Positions 28,233 through 38,283 of a DNA stretch of 64,000 bases are shown here, piece by piece (positions within the stretch are counted from its first letter, which is position 1; each line of letters opens with the position of its first letter). The notes under the pieces are model-generated. The model did no database searches. It saw only the letters and a list, made by a program, of their open reading frames with translations, and was not told where the DNA came from. The translations under genes were made by a program, and so were the position numbers. The stretch is from Rhizobium tumorigenes. Its GTDB lineage: Bacteria; Pseudomonadota; Alphaproteobacteria; Rhizobiales; Rhizobiaceae. The stretch is taken from assembly GCF_003240565.2 (NCBI RefSeq), contig NZ_CP117255.1, positions 992,001-1,056,000 of the forward strand, given 5' to 3'.

Positions 28233-28412
28233 GTGCGTCATTTTGGCGCGGTGTGCCGAAAGGTGGGGATGGCGCATGCCGGGCCTCCGATGCACTGTGA
28301 AGGCGGGCAAATGCGGGTTTCTTTCCGCCTGCGAAGCAGCTATGAACGCCCCCAGCGTTAACTTTTTTGCGATTCCGCTAAAAGCGGATCCATGCAACCT
28401 CTGGAATATGCG

Positions 28413-29735
28413 ATGCGCCTGTCCCGATACTTCATGCCTATCCTCAAGGAAAATCCCAAGGAAGCGGAAATCGTCTCGCATCGTCTGATGCTGCGCGCCG
28501 GCATGATCCGACAGCAGAGCCAGGGCATCTACTCGTGGCTGCCGCTCGGCAAGCGTGTTCTCGACAAGGTCAACAACATCATCCGCGAGGAGCAGAACCG
28601 CTCCGGCGCCATAGAGCTGTCGATGCCGACACTTCAGTCGGCCGAACTCTGGCAGGAAAGCGGACGTTACGAAGCGTACGGCAAGGAAATGCTGCGCATC
28701 AAGGACCGTCAGGACCGGCCAATGCTCTACGGCCCGACCAACGAGGAAATGATCACCGACATTTTCCGTTCGTCGGTCAAATCCTACAAGGATCTGCCTC
28801 TCAACCTCTATCACATCCAGCTGAAATTCCGCGATGAGATCCGTCCGCGCTTTGGTACCATGCGCTCGCGCGAGTTCATGATGAAGGACGCCTATTCCTT
28901 CGACCTGACCAAGGAGGGTGCAGAACATTCTTACAAGAAGATGTTCGCGGCCTACCTGCGGACGTTCGAGCGGCTTGGCCTGCGCGCCATCCCGATGCGC
29001 GCCGACACCGGCCCCATTGGCGGCGACCTCAGCCATGAGTTCATCATTCTGGCCGACACCGGCGAGTCGGAAGTCTTCAGCCACCGCGACTTTGTGAAAT
29101 TCGACATCCCCGCCGAGGACACGGACTTCGACGACATCGCCGGTATCAACGCGATCTTCGAAAAGTGGACATCGGTCTATGCCGCCACTTCCGAAATGCA
29201 CGACGAGGTGGCCTTCGACGCCATCCCCGATAGCGAGCGCCTTTCCGCACGCGGTATCGAAGTCGGCCACATCTTCTATTTCGGCACCAAATATTCCGAG
29301 CCAATGAACGCCAAGGTTCAGGGTCCCGATGGCAAGGAGCACCTCGTTCACATGGGCTCCTACGGCATCGGGCCGACGCGTCTGGTGCCCGCCATCATCG
29401 AAGCGTCGCACGATGAAAACGGAATCATCTGGCCAGCATCCGTATCTCCCTTCGATGCCATCATCATTAACATGAAGGCGGGTGACGAAGCCTGTGATTC
29501 TGCCTGCGAAAAGCTTTATTCGACGCTTACCAAGGCGGGCAGGGACATCCTCCTCGATGATCGCGACGACCGGGCCGGCACAAAATTCGCGACGGCAGAC
29601 CTGATCGGCGTGCCGCTGCAGATCATCGTCGGTCCGCGCTCCGTGGCGTCGGGCGAGGTGGAGGTCAAGGATCGCAAGACCGGTGCGCGCGAGACCATGA
29701 CCATGGACGCTGCAATCAACCGCCTTCTGGGCTGA
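28413..29735 (+). CDS. proS: proline--tRNA ligase
   Basis: Charges tRNA-Pro; a class II aminoacyl-tRNA synthetase. The protein is 440 aa, the short form usual in alphaproteobacteria, without the editing insertion of the E. coli type. Motif 2 is seen in [25 protein letters not shown], with GPTNEEM before it; motif 3 in [14 protein letters not shown]; and the anticodon-binding domain from about residue 345. The ATG at 28413 (MRLSRYFMP) matches relatives; one seven codons upstream at 28392 is also possible. It heads a unit with lolC/E and lolD. Confidence 0.94.
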   Translation: MRLSRYFMPILKENPKEAEIVSHRLMLRAGMIRQQSQGIYSWLPLGKRVLDKVNNIIREEQNRSGAIELSMPTLQSAELWQESGRYEAYGKEMLRIKDRQDRPMLYGPTNEEMITDIFRSSVKSYKDLPLNLYHIQLKFRDEIRPRFGTMRSREFMMKDAYSFDLTKEGAEHSYKKMFAAYLRTFERLGLRAIPMRADTGPIGGDLSHEFIILADTGESEVFSHRDFVKFDIPAEDTDFDDIAGINAIFEKWTSVYAATSEMHDEVAFDAIPDSERLSARGIEVGHIFYFGTKYSEPMNAKVQGPDGKEHLVHMGSYGIGPTRLVPAIIEASHDENGIIWPASVSPFDAIIINMKAGDEACDSACEKLYSTLTKAGRDILLDDRDDRAGTKFATADLIGVPLQIIVGPRSVASGEVEVKDRKTGARETMTMDAAINRLLG

Positions 29736-29752
29736 GCGAAGGACGACAGGGT

Positions 29753-31066
29753 ATGGCGGTAAGCGGCGCGGCAGTGGCCAAGCAGGAAAAGACGTCTGGC
29801 GCTCGCTCGCCGTCGCGTGCGTTCTCTGCATTCGAACGGCTCGTTGCCTGGCGCTACCTGCGCGCCCGGCGCAAGGAAGCCTACATCTCGGTGATTGCCG
29901 GCTTTTCCTTCATCGGCATCATGCTCGGCGTCGCGACGCTGATCATCGTGATGGCGGTCATGAACGGTTTCCGCACCGAACTCATTTCCCGTATCCTCGG
30001 CCTCAACGGCCATGTCATCGTGCAGCCCATCGATACTCCGCTGAACGACTATGCGGCACTTGCCAAGAAGTTCGCGGCTGTTCCGGGCGTGACAATGGCC
30101 CTGCCGCTGGTGGAGGGCGAAACGCTCGCCTCCGGCCGTGGTGGCGTCGGCAGCGGCGCGCTGATCCGCGGTATCCGTGCCGAGGATCTGGAGAAGCTCA
30201 AGACTGTCTCCGGCAACATCAAGAGCGGCGACATGGTGGGCTTTGCCGCCGGCACCGGTGTGCTGATCGGCTCGCGCATGGCGCAGCAGCTGGGTCTGGC
30301 CGCCGGCGACCAGATCACTCTCATTGCCCCCGACGGCGACGTCACGCCATTCGGCGTCAACCCGCGCGTGAAGTCCTACACGGTCTCCGGTATCTTCGAG
30401 ATCGGCATGTCCGAATATGATTCTTCCATCGTCTTCATGCCGCTCGAGGAAGCGCAGCTCTATTTCAACTCGCCCGGCATCGTCCAATCCATCGAGATCT
30501 TCGTCAACAAGCCCGACGATGTCGATACCATCAAGCCCCTGATCGAAGCTGCGGCCGGCCGGCAGGTCTATCTCACCGACTGGCGCGCCCGCAACGAGAC
30601 TTTCTTCTCGGCCCTCCAGGTCGAGCGCAACGTCATGTTCATGATCCTGACGATGATCGTGCTGGTCGCGGCGCTCAACATTATCTCCGGCCTGATCATG
30701 CTGGTGAAAGACAAGGGCAGCGACATCGCCATTCTGAGGACGATGGGGGCAACATCCGGCTCCATTATGCGGATATTCTTCATGACCGGGGCAGCCATCG
30801 GCATCGTCGGCACGTTTGGCGGTGTGGCGCTCGGCGTCCTCGTTTGCATCAATATCGAATCCATCCGCAAATTTTTCTCCTGGGTGTCCGGCACCGTCCT
30901 GTTCGATCCGCAGCTGTATTTCCTGAGCAAGCTGCCGGCCGAGATGAACCTCAGCGAAACTGTTACCGTCGTCGTCATGGCGCTTTGCCTGTCGTTCCTC
31001 GCCACGATCTTCCCCGCCTGGCGTGCCTCGCGGCTCGACCCGGTCCAGGCGCTGCGCTATGAATAA
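29753..31066 (+). CDS. lolC: lipoprotein-releasing ABC transporter permease (LolC/E family)
   Basis: The inner-membrane permease that, with LolD, extracts outer-membrane lipoproteins and hands them to LolA. The protein is 437 aa with the MacB/FtsX topology: one helix at about residues 40-62, a large periplasmic domain, and three helices after residue 290. The signature [26 protein letters not shown] lies near the start, and [18 protein letters not shown] ends it. Alphaproteobacteria usually have one such permease acting as a homodimer, so C versus E cannot be decided. It starts 18 bases after proS and overlaps lolD. Confidence 0.92.
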   Translation: MAVSGAAVAKQEKTSGARSPSRAFSAFERLVAWRYLRARRKEAYISVIAGFSFIGIMLGVATLIIVMAVMNGFRTELISRILGLNGHVIVQPIDTPLNDYAALAKKFAAVPGVTMALPLVEGETLASGRGGVGSGALIRGIRAEDLEKLKTVSGNIKSGDMVGFAAGTGVLIGSRMAQQLGLAAGDQITLIAPDGDVTPFGVNPRVKSYTVSGIFEIGMSEYDSSIVFMPLEEAQLYFNSPGIVQSIEIFVNKPDDVDTIKPLIEAAAGRQVYLTDWRARNETFFSALQVERNVMFMILTMIVLVAALNIISGLIMLVKDKGSDIAILRTMGATSGSIMRIFFMTGAAIGIVGTFGGVALGVLVCINIESIRKFFSWVSGTVLFDPQLYFLSKLPAEMNLSETVTVVVMALCLSFLATIFPAWRASRLDPVQALRYE

Positions 31067-31766
31067 GGATGCCAGCATTTCCATGAAATCCAACGTCGTG
31101 CTTCAGCTGACCGGCATCGATCGCCACTATGGTGAGGGCGAGACCATGCTCTCGATCCTGAAGGACGCAGATTTCGCGCTCCATCGCGGCGAAATAGTCG
31201 CGCTCGTCGCTCCGTCCGGCACCGGCAAGTCGACACTGCTTCACGTCGCCGGCCTGCTCGAGCAGCCCGATTCCGGCGATGTGACGATCAACGGTAATCC
31301 CTGCAACAACCTCACCGACGAGAAGCGCACGGCCATCCGTCGCAACGACATCGGCTTTGTCTACCAGTTTCACCACCTGCTGCCAGAATTCTCGGCTATC
31401 GAAAACGTAATGATGCCGCAAATGATCGCCGGACTGACGCAGAAGGAGGCCCGGGCCAGGGCAAACCAGCTACTCGACTACATGCGCGTCGGCCATCGCG
31501 GCGAGCACCGCCCGGCCGAACTCTCCGGCGGCGAACAGCAGCGCGTTGCCATCGCCCGTGCCGTCGCCAATGCGCCATTGGTGCTTCTCGCCGATGAGCC
31601 GACCGGCAATCTCGACCCCGGCACCGCCCACTACGTCTTCGATGCTTTGGAGGCTCTGGTGCGCCAATCGGGCCTGGCCGCGATGATCGCTACTCACAAC
31701 CACGATCTCGCTGCCCGCATGGACCGTCGCGTCACGATCTCGGGCGGCAAGGTCGTCGAATTCTGA
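31059..31766 (+). CDS. lolD: lipoprotein-releasing ABC transporter ATP-binding protein LolD
   Basis: The ATPase subunit of the lipoprotein-release complex. The protein is 235 aa. Walker A is PSGTGKST (residues 52-59), the signature is [14 protein letters not shown], Walker B is [13 protein letters not shown], and the H-loop lies in IATHNHDL. The ATG at 31059 overlaps the permease stop; another ATG eight codons on (31083) is a possible alternative, while the frame from 31023 reads inside the permease. Membrane-associated on the cytosolic side. The convergent gene at 31779 begins 13 bases after it. Confidence 0.93.
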   Translation: MNKDASISMKSNVVLQLTGIDRHYGEGETMLSILKDADFALHRGEIVALVAPSGTGKSTLLHVAGLLEQPDSGDVTINGNPCNNLTDEKRTAIRRNDIGFVYQFHHLLPEFSAIENVMMPQMIAGLTQKEARARANQLLDYMRVGHRGEHRPAELSGGEQQRVAIARAVANAPLVLLADEPTGNLDPGTAHYVFDALEALVRQSGLAAMIATHNHDLAARMDRRVTISGGKVVEF

Positions 31767-31778
31767 TGGTCGTGCCGG

Positions 31779-32243
31779 TCAAGGCACGATGAGGCCGCCG
31801 CGATAATCGAGTTCATAGGCCGCGCGGCCGTCGACCATGATATGCTCCCGCCCGCTGGAATGGGTGCAATCACCGAGACTCTCGTCCTTGTAGCGACCGA
31901 AGTCATGGTCGAACTCCAGCCCGCCCAGGAACCGCTTCTCCTCGAGATAGAGATGCCGCAACGCTGCCTTGATGACGCAGCCTGCCTTCGCAGCATCGAT
32001 CAGTGCAGGCTCGATGATCCTCCCGAAATAATTCATCGCCCAAATGGCCTCGCCTGAAAACCACACCACCTCCTGGCCGGCAAAATCGGAGCCTCCAAAA
32101 TAGCTGTCGAGATAGCGCCAGCGACCGCCCTCATAACCGATGTCGTGGGATCCCGGACGACAGGAAGATAGTTTCACCGCATCCGCCACGTAGGTCTGCG
32201 ATTTCGCCACGACGATAAAGTCATTCAGCAGCGCCCAATCCAT
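31779..32243 (-). CDS. DUF5680 domain protein
   Basis: A 154-aa cytosolic protein of unknown function with a DUF5680-type domain over nearly its whole length. Recognisable points are SHDIGYEGGRWRYLDSYFGG, EVVWFSGEAIWAMNYFGR and the C-terminal AYELDYRGGLIVP. The ATG at 32243 has a strong GGGGGAG ribosome site; the longer frame from 32348 has none. It is convergent with lolD and has its own promoter region of about 100 bases. In some bacteria this domain is fused to a helix-turn-helix regulator, but here it stands alone. Confidence 0.8.
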   Translation of the reverse strand: MDWALLNDFIVVAKSQTYVADAVKLSSCRPGSHDIGYEGGRWRYLDSYFGGSDFAGQEVVWFSGEAIWAMNYFGRIIEPALIDAAKAGCVIKAALRHLYLEEKRFLGGLEFDHDFGRYKDESLGDCTHSSGREHIMVDGRAAYELDYRGGLIVP

Positions 32244-32351
32244 AACTGCTCCCCCAGAGTGCATTCCCAGGGTTGCATTTTGATGCGGCCGTGTAAAGAA
32301 CAAAATAAGAACAAATGTATCTGATCGCAGGCGCGGTAATTGTCCCAACGC

Positions 32352-32936
32352 TCATTCATCGCGGATGCCACACGCGTCCAAGGCGGGTTGATCCGCCAAG
32401 TCGGCAACTGCAACTGTCCTCGCGTCGACCTTGCGTTCCTTGCCACCGCTGCTGACCTTGCCGCTAAGCACATTATCGCAGGTGCCGCTGTTGTCGGGAT
32501 CCAGCGTGTCGTGATGGGTGTAAGTGAAGCCGGCAACGACGAACGTCGCGTTGCGATAAGCTATCGTCAGCGTCTGCTCCCAGCGGTCGCGTCCACCACC
32601 GCTGTTTTCCGAATGGACGGAGATCGAGCCGTTAGGCTGGGCCGATATGCCTGCGTCCCTGCCGAACATTCCGTTGAGACTGGTATTGCCGGATACCTTG
32701 TTCGGTGCTGCTGCGGCGAGATGAAGGAGGAGATGCTCCTTGTCGCGCAGGTAGATGTCGATGCCGATGTCGTCGCCGTCTTCCTCGGGGGTGATGAGCA
32801 GGGCGAGGTCAGCATTGCCGTCCCTGTTCCAGTCGCCGATCGCAGCTCCGATGATCTTTTCCGGCGCGATATCGCCGGCAAATGCACTCGACACGCATAA
32901 GGCAGCACCGAGCAGCGACAGGGCCAAATTTTTCAT
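32352..32936 (-). CDS. hypothetical periplasmic protein (194 aa)
   Basis: A secreted protein of unknown function. Residues 1-20 form a signal peptide (MKNLALSLLGAALCVSSAFA). Just after it comes IGDWNRDGNADLALLITPEEDGDD, where the DxNxDGxxD pattern resembles the calcium loops of FG-GAP/VCBS repeats. Two cysteines near the end (GTCDNV and DACGIRDE) may form a disulfide. The ATG at 32936 sits 8 bases after GGAGGAG; upstream GTG and ATG codons in frame are too close to that site. Monocistronic, 108 bases from the DUF5680 gene. Conserved in rhizobia as far as I recall. Confidence 0.75.
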   Translation of the reverse strand: MKNLALSLLGAALCVSSAFAGDIAPEKIIGAAIGDWNRDGNADLALLITPEEDGDDIGIDIYLRDKEHLLLHLAAAAPNKVSGNTSLNGMFGRDAGISAQPNGSISVHSENSGGGRDRWEQTLTIAYRNATFVVAGFTYTHHDTLDPDNSGTCDNVLSGKVSSGGKERKVDARTVAVADLADQPALDACGIRDE

Positions 32937-33035
32937 AATCATCTCCTCCACGCACGCTCATAGCATGGCGTCGGTGCGCTTCCAGCCATAGGGCCTTGCG
33001 TGGCAGCATTTGAGTCAAGCCCGCTGAAAATGCTG

Positions 33036-33066
33036 TTGACAGGTGAATGTAAACAGAACATATAAG
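33036..33066 (+). promoter_or_regulatory. promoter of the 28-aa membrane peptide gene
   Basis: TTGACA at 33036-33041 is followed, after 17 bases, by CATATAAG, a good match to the alphaproteobacterial housekeeping promoter. Transcription would start about 20 bases before the ATG at 33093. Confidence 0.6.
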
Positions 33067-33092
33067 GAACATAACAACACCGGAGAGGCCCA

Positions 33093-33179
33093 ATGACCGA
33101 TATTATTCGAGACGTCGCCGCTTTCGCCTCCATCGTCATGTTCGTCGCCAGCCTGTCGATCATCGTCATGGCGATGTAA
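33093..33179 (+). CDS. small membrane peptide (28 aa)
   Basis: A 28-residue ORF (MTDIIRDVAAF, then a hydrophobic helix of about 18 residues ending in VMAM). It has a strong ribosome site (GGAGAGG, 7 bases before the ATG) and a good promoter 30 bases further up, so it looks like a real single-helix inner-membrane peptide. There is a charged N-terminus and no cleavage site. dnaE starts 114 bases after it on the same strand but has its own leader. Function unknown; small proteins of this kind often modulate membrane complexes, which here is only inference. Confidence 0.65.
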   Translation: MTDIIRDVAAFASIVMFVASLSIIVMAM

Positions 33180-33293
33180 GTTTTCGGGTATGACCGCCCC
33201 CGCGTGGTCGTGCCGACTTGAGTTGTTCTGGACTTTGCCAGCCGCTATGCCGACAATAGCACCGATTCATTCGGGCATGCGGAAGGGCGTATC

Positions 33294-36200
33294 ATGGCAG
33301 AGGCAACTGACAGGCAGGGCGGACCCTCGGGATCGTCGCCGGAGTTCGTGCATCTGCGTGTGCATTCGGCATATTCGCTTCTAGAAGGCGCTTTGCCGCT
33401 CAAGAAGATCCTCGCCAAGGCTTCAAGCGACAGCCAGCCGGCTCTGGCGATTACCGACACCAACAACCTGTTCATCGCGCTCGAGTTCTCCCAGAAGGCA
33501 ATGGACGAAGGCCTGCAGCCGATCATCGGCTGCCAGGTTTCAATCGACATGGAAGACGCCGTCGAGGGCGAGAAGCGCAACGGCCAGCAGGGGCTCACCA
33601 AGCTGCCTGCCATCGTGCTTCTGGCGGCCAGCGACGCCGGCTATGAGCGCATGGTCGATCTCGTCAGCCGCGCCTATCTCGGCGGCGACAATAGTCAGGC
33701 CGTGCACGTCAAGGCGTCCTGGCTGGAGGAGATCGGTACAGACGGCCTGATCGCGCTGTCCGGCTCCGTTGGTGGGCCCGTCGATATCGAAATCAAGGAA
33801 GGCCATCCGCAGAAGGCGGTGGCGAGGCTGCTGCGCCTGAAGGCGCTGTTCGGCGACCGGCTCTATGTCGAGCTACAGCGCCACGGCACCTATGATCGCC
33901 GCCACGAACAACGCATGATTGCACTCGCCTACGAGCACGAACTGCCGTTGGTCGCCACCAACGAGGCCTTCTTTCCGACCCGCGACGACTACGATGCCCA
34001 TGATGCGCTGATGGCTGTCGCCCACAATGCGATCGTCTCGGACGACAGCCGGTTTCGCCTGACGCCGGACCACTATCTGAAAAGCCGCGCCGAAATGGCA
34101 AAGCTGTTTGCCGATCTGCCGGAGGCGCTGGCCAACACCATCGAGATCGCAGAGCGCTGTGCCTTCGTGCTGCAGACCCGCAAGCCGATCCTGCCGCGTT
34201 TTACCGGCGCCAGCGATGATCCGAAGGAGGCCGAGCGCGCCGAGGCGCTTGAACTGCGGGCTCAGGCTGTCGAAGGGCTCGATATGCGGCTGGCGACACT
34301 GGGCACGGCGCCGGGCTATGACGAACAGGTCTATCGCGACCGGCTGGAATTCGAACTCGGCGTTATCGAGCGCATGGGTTTTCCGGGCTACTTCCTGATC
34401 GTTGCCGACTTCATCAAGTGGGCGAAGAACGAGGATATCCCGGTTGGTCCCGGGCGCGGATCGGGAGCAGGCTCGCTGGTCGCCTATGCGCTGACCATCA
34501 CCGATGTCGACCCTTTGCGTTTCTCGCTGCTGTTCGAGCGCTTTCTCAATCCCGATCGTGTGTCGATGCCCGACTTCGACATCGACTTCTGCCAGGACCG
34601 GCGCGAAGAAGTCATCCGCTACGTCCAGAAGAAGTACGGCCGCGAGCAGGTGGCGCAGATCATCACCTTCGGTTCGCTGCAAGCCCGTGCCGCCCTGCGC
34701 GATGTCGGCCGCGTGCTGGAAATGCCCTATGGCCAGGTCGACAAGATATCTAAGCTGGTGCCGAACAACCCGGCCAATCCGGTGACGCTCGCACAGGCGA
34801 TCAAGGACGAGCCGCGATTTCAGGAGGAGGCCGACAAGGAGCCGGTGGTCGCGCGCCTGCTCGACATCGCCCAGAAACTGGAGGGTCTCTATCGCCACGC
34901 CTCGACCCACGCCGCCGGTATCGTCATCGGCGACCGGCCGCTGTCGAAGCTGGTGCCTATGTACCGCGATCCGCGCTCCGACATGCCGGTCACCCAGTTC
35001 AACATGAAGTGGGTCGAACAGGCTGGTCTCGTCAAGTTCGACTTTCTCGGCCTGAAGACTTTAACGGTGCTGAAGACGGCAGTCGATTTCGTGAAACTCC
35101 GCGGCATATCGGTCGATCTTGCCACCATTCCACTCGATGACGCGGTGACCTACGAGAAGCTGGCGCGCGGCGAAACGGTCGGCATCTTCCAGGTGGAAAG
35201 CCAGGGGATGCGCAAGGCGCTGCTCGGCATGCGGCCCGACTGCATCGAGGACATCATCGCGCTGGTGGCGCTTTATCGTCCCGGCCCGATGGAAAATATC
35301 CCGACCTACAATGCCCGCAAGCACGGCGAGGAGGAGATCGAGTCGATCCACCCAATGATCGACCACCTCGTCAAGGAAACGCAGGGCGTCATCGTCTACC
35401 AGGAACAGGTGATGCAGATCGCCCAGGTCCTGTCGGGCTACTCGCTCGGCGAGGCGGATCTTTTGCGCCGCGCCATGGGCAAGAAGATCAAGGCGGAGAT
35501 GGACCAGCAGCGCGTTCGCTTCGTCGAAGGTTCGATGAAGAACGGCGTCTCGAAGGTGCAGTCCGACAACATTTTCGAACTTCTGGCCAAATTCGCCAAT
35601 TACGGGTTCAACAAGTCGCATGCCGCCGCCTACGCCATCGTCTCCTACCAGACGGCCTATATGAAGGCCCACTACCCGGTCGAGTTCCTCGCCGCGTCGA
35701 TGACGCTGGACATGGCCAACACCGAAAAGGTCAACGATTTCCGTCAGGATGCCAAGCGCCTGGGCATCGACGTCGTGGCGCCCTCGGTACAAACCTCGTT
35801 CCGCCATTTCCAGACCGGCGACCGGACGATCTTCTATTCGCTGGCTGCCATCAAAGGAGTTGGCGATGCCGCCGTCGAACACATCGTCGAAGTGCGTGGT
35901 GACAAGCCCTTTGCCAGTATCGAGGATTTCTGCCTGCGTATCGACCCGAAACAGGTCAATCGCCGCGTTCTGGAAAGCCTGCTGTATGCCGGCGCCTTCG
36001 ATTGCTTCGGGATCGACCGGGCCCAGCTTCTGGCAGGCATGGAACGGCTGATTGGCTATGCCCAGCTTGCGCAGGAAAACCGCCGCAGCGGCCAGCATGA
36101 CATGTTCGGCTCTGGCTCCGCCTCAGGCCCGGAAAGGATTTCCTTCCCGGCCTTCACGCCTTGGCTAGCCTCCGAACGGCTGCTGAAGGAGTTCCAGGTT

Positions 36201-36788
36201 CTCGGTTTCTACCTCACCGCCCATCCGCTCGATGCCTATAGCGGGGTACTCGACAAATTACGGGTGCAGAGCTTTGCCGACTTTGCTGCCGGCATCAAGC
36301 ACGGCGCCGGCAATGCGCGGCTGGCCGGCACCGTCATCGCCAAGCAGGAGCGCAAGACGCGCACCGGCAACAAGATGGGGATCTACACATTCTCGGACGC
36401 CACCGGCCAGTTCGAGGCTGTCATGTTTTCCGAATTGCTGGCGCAGTACCGCGACATCCTAGAGGTGGGCAAATCCTTCGTGCTGACGGCCGCCGCCGAG
36501 GAGAGGCCCGAAGGTATCAGCCTGCGGCTGAATTCCGTGCAGTCGCTGGAGGAAAAATCGCTGCAGATGCAGAAGGCCATGCGCGTCTTCGTGCGCGATT
36601 CAGGCCCGCTGAAGATGGTGGCCGCCCATCTCAACGCCAGGGGCGACGGCCTTGTATCCTTCATCGTCATCAAGGAAGACGGCAAGCGCGAGGTTGAAGT
36701 CGCGCTGCCCGATAAGTACCGCATCTCACCGGAAATTGCCGCCGCCATGCGAAGTGCGCCGGGGGTCATAGACGTCGAGCTGGTTTGA
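33294..36788 (+). CDS. dnaE: DNA polymerase III subunit alpha
   Basis: The replicative DNA polymerase catalytic subunit. The protein is 1164 aa, normal for DnaE1. The order is an N-terminal PHP domain beginning FVHLRVHSAYSLLEGA (residues 18-33), the polymerase domain with the catalytic motif MPDFDIDF near residue 426 and GPGRGSGAGSLVAYAL before it, a helix-hairpin-helix region around 840-900, and an OB-fold around 1000-1080 (LAGTVIAKQERKTRTGNKMG). It lacks the SOS-type DnaE2 features. The ATG at 33294 follows GGAAGGGCGTATC. It is convergent with the L,D-transpeptidase gene, with five bases between. Confidence 0.96.
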   Translation: MAEATDRQGGPSGSSPEFVHLRVHSAYSLLEGALPLKKILAKASSDSQPALAITDTNNLFIALEFSQKAMDEGLQPIIGCQVSIDMEDAVEGEKRNGQQGLTKLPAIVLLAASDAGYERMVDLVSRAYLGGDNSQAVHVKASWLEEIGTDGLIALSGSVGGPVDIEIKEGHPQKAVARLLRLKALFGDRLYVELQRHGTYDRRHEQRMIALAYEHELPLVATNEAFFPTRDDYDAHDALMAVAHNAIVSDDSRFRLTPDHYLKSRAEMAKLFADLPEALANTIEIAERCAFVLQTRKPILPRFTGASDDPKEAERAEALELRAQAVEGLDMRLATLGTAPGYDEQVYRDRLEFELGVIERMGFPGYFLIVADFIKWAKNEDIPVGPGRGSGAGSLVAYALTITDVDPLRFSLLFERFLNPDRVSMPDFDIDFCQDRREEVIRYVQKKYGREQVAQIITFGSLQARAALRDVGRVLEMPYGQVDKISKLVPNNPANPVTLAQAIKDEPRFQEEADKEPVVARLLDIAQKLEGLYRHASTHAAGIVIGDRPLSKLVPMYRDPRSDMPVTQFNMKWVEQAGLVKFDFLGLKTLTVLKTAVDFVKLRGISVDLATIPLDDAVTYEKLARGETVGIFQVESQGMRKALLGMRPDCIEDIIALVALYRPGPMENIPTYNARKHGEEEIESIHPMIDHLVKETQGVIVYQEQVMQIAQVLSGYSLGEADLLRRAMGKKIKAEMDQQRVRFVEGSMKNGVSKVQSDNIFELLAKFANYGFNKSHAAAYAIVSYQTAYMKAHYPVEFLAASMTLDMANTEKVNDFRQDAKRLGIDVVAPSVQTSFRHFQTGDRTIFYSLAAIKGVGDAAVEHIVEVRGDKPFASIEDFCLRIDPKQVNRRVLESLLYAGAFDCFGIDRAQLLAGMERLIGYAQLAQENRRSGQHDMFGSGSASGPERISFPAFTPWLASERLLKEFQVLGFYLTAHPLDAYSGVLDKLRVQSFADFAAGIKHGAGNARLAGTVIAKQERKTRTGNKMGIYTFSDATGQFEAVMFSELLAQYRDILEVGKSFVLTAAAEERPEGISLRLNSVQSLEEKSLQMQKAMRVFVRDSGPLKMVAAHLNARGDGLVSFIVIKEDGKREVEVALPDKYRISPEIAAAMRSAPGVIDVELV

Positions 36789-36793
36789 CAGGG

Positions 36794-38056
36794 TTACCCC
36801 TTCGTCGCCAGGCCGCCACGCCGCGTGATGGTGATGAAGTCGGTGCCATCGCCGGTCTCCGGGCCGACGCCGGTGTCCGATATGGTCAGAGACGATCCCG
36901 TTGTCAGAAGGCCCTCGATCTTTTGCCTGACGTCATCGGGGATGGAGATGCGATCAAGCGCCCGGTCGGCGGCATCCAAGCCCTCCGATTGTTGCTCGCT
37001 GGTGATCCCGAAGCGCTTTTTCGTATCCTTGGACAGGTCGCCCTCCAGCGTCATGCCATACCACTGCGCCTGACCAATGGCGCGTTCCACGTCGTGGGCC
37101 GTGAAGAAATGCGTTCCGAGCGCTTCCTGTGGCTCGGCAATGGTGGCCGATGCCTCAAGCACCGGCTTGAAGCCCTGACGTACCATGATCGCACCGTTCG
37201 GTGGCTCGCCCTTGCCGGCGGCGGCATAGACGGCCTTCATCAGTTCCGGCCCGATCAGTCCGCCTATTGCGGGTAGGCCATGGGCACTGCGAAAATCGCG
37301 GATAGCCCGGACGGTGGCAGGGCCGAGATAGCCATCAGGAAGGCCTGCATCGAAACCGAGGGTGGATAGAAGCTGCTGGAGATCGCGGACGTTTTCGCGC
37401 AAGCCGCGCCGGGTGATCAGGATGCTGAGCGGCGCCTCGTTGCGCGGGGCAGTGAGCGCCGGCGCCGGTGGCAGCGAGGCGGTGTCGTTCATGGCAACCT
37501 CCACCGGCTCGGCGCGCAGCAGGAAGCCCGAGGTCGTCGGACGCAAAGACAGCTCGGAAAACATCGGGCCGCTTATCGTCGGAGCCAGCGGATGAAACAG
37601 CGTGGCGTGCTCGATCGGCTGGGGTGCGACGGCGGTGTCACTTATGACCACGTGCACGCCGGGCTGCGTCATCGCGTAGAGCTTCTTGGCGAAGGCCTTC
37701 GGCATGCGCACGCAGCCGTGAGATGCCGGATAGTTCGGCACAGAGCTCGATTCGTGAAGGGCGATGCCCGACCATGTCAGCCTTTGCATGAACGGCATCG
37801 GCGAATTCGAATAGATGTTGGAACGGTGGTAGACCTCCTTTTCCAGGACCGAAAAGATGCCCGATGGCGTCGAATGGCCGGATTTTCCAGTCGATACTTT
37901 CGAGGTCGCAACCACGGTGTCGCCGTCATAGACCGATAGCTGCTGCCGGTTCGTCGACACGACGATCTGAAGTACCCGGGCATCGGCCGCCTCGGCCGGA
38001 TGGGTCAGTGCGGTGGCCGAAAGCAGGCCGATACCAAGAACCAGACGCGTAAACAT
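36794..38056 (-). CDS. L,D-transpeptidase with peptidoglycan-binding domain
   Basis: A periplasmic enzyme expected to make 3-3 peptidoglycan cross-links or attach proteins to the wall. The protein is 420 aa with a signal peptide (residues 1-24). The YkuD catalytic domain follows (about residues 28-145), with its active-site motif in PASHGCVRMPKAFAKKLY, where His and Cys are present. A peptidoglycan-binding helical repeat lies at about 215-275 (DLQQLLSTLGFDAGLPDGYLG). The order, catalytic domain first, differs from many two-domain relatives. The ATG at 38056 gives the best signal peptide; a start at 38095 is possible. It is monocistronic and convergent with dnaE. Confidence 0.9.
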   Translation of the reverse strand: MFTRLVLGIGLLSATALTHPAEAADARVLQIVVSTNRQQLSVYDGDTVVATSKVSTGKSGHSTPSGIFSVLEKEVYHRSNIYSNSPMPFMQRLTWSGIALHESSSVPNYPASHGCVRMPKAFAKKLYAMTQPGVHVVISDTAVAPQPIEHATLFHPLAPTISGPMFSELSLRPTTSGFLLRAEPVEVAMNDTASLPPAPALTAPRNEAPLSILITRRGLRENVRDLQQLLSTLGFDAGLPDGYLGPATVRAIRDFRSAHGLPAIGGLIGPELMKAVYAAAGKGEPPNGAIMVRQGFKPVLEASATIAEPQEALGTHFFTAHDVERAIGQAQWYGMTLEGDLSKDTKKRFGITSEQQSEGLDAADRALDRISIPDDVRQKIEGLLTTGSSLTISDTGVGPETGDGTDFITITRRGGLATKG

Positions 38057-38283
38057 GATGTCCACCAAAAACGCAATACTCGTGACGATGACCATAGCGA
38101 CTGAAGTTTAAGGAAGACTTGAGACCTCTTGGAATGCAATTAAAGATTGCGTTAGCACGCAATGATATTGTCACAGCGGCTTGGCGATAAGTAAACCCTA
38201 CAGCCATCCAATTTCGACAGTGTTAGCCAGCGCGTGTGACTCCTGACTTCAGGCTCTTTAGCCCCATCGAAGTCTGACAAGGC

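Larger units (their letters stand above)
27810..28412. other. intergenic region upstream of proS
   Basis: A 603-base gap. It contains a GGGTTGC/GCAACCC hairpin at 27851-27874 without a T run, a strong bidirectional terminator at 27977-28007, an AT-rich segment, and a -35-like TTGACA at 28204. I see no convincing gene in it; the 76- and 71-codon frames have no ribosome sites and cross these elements. Confidence 0.5.
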
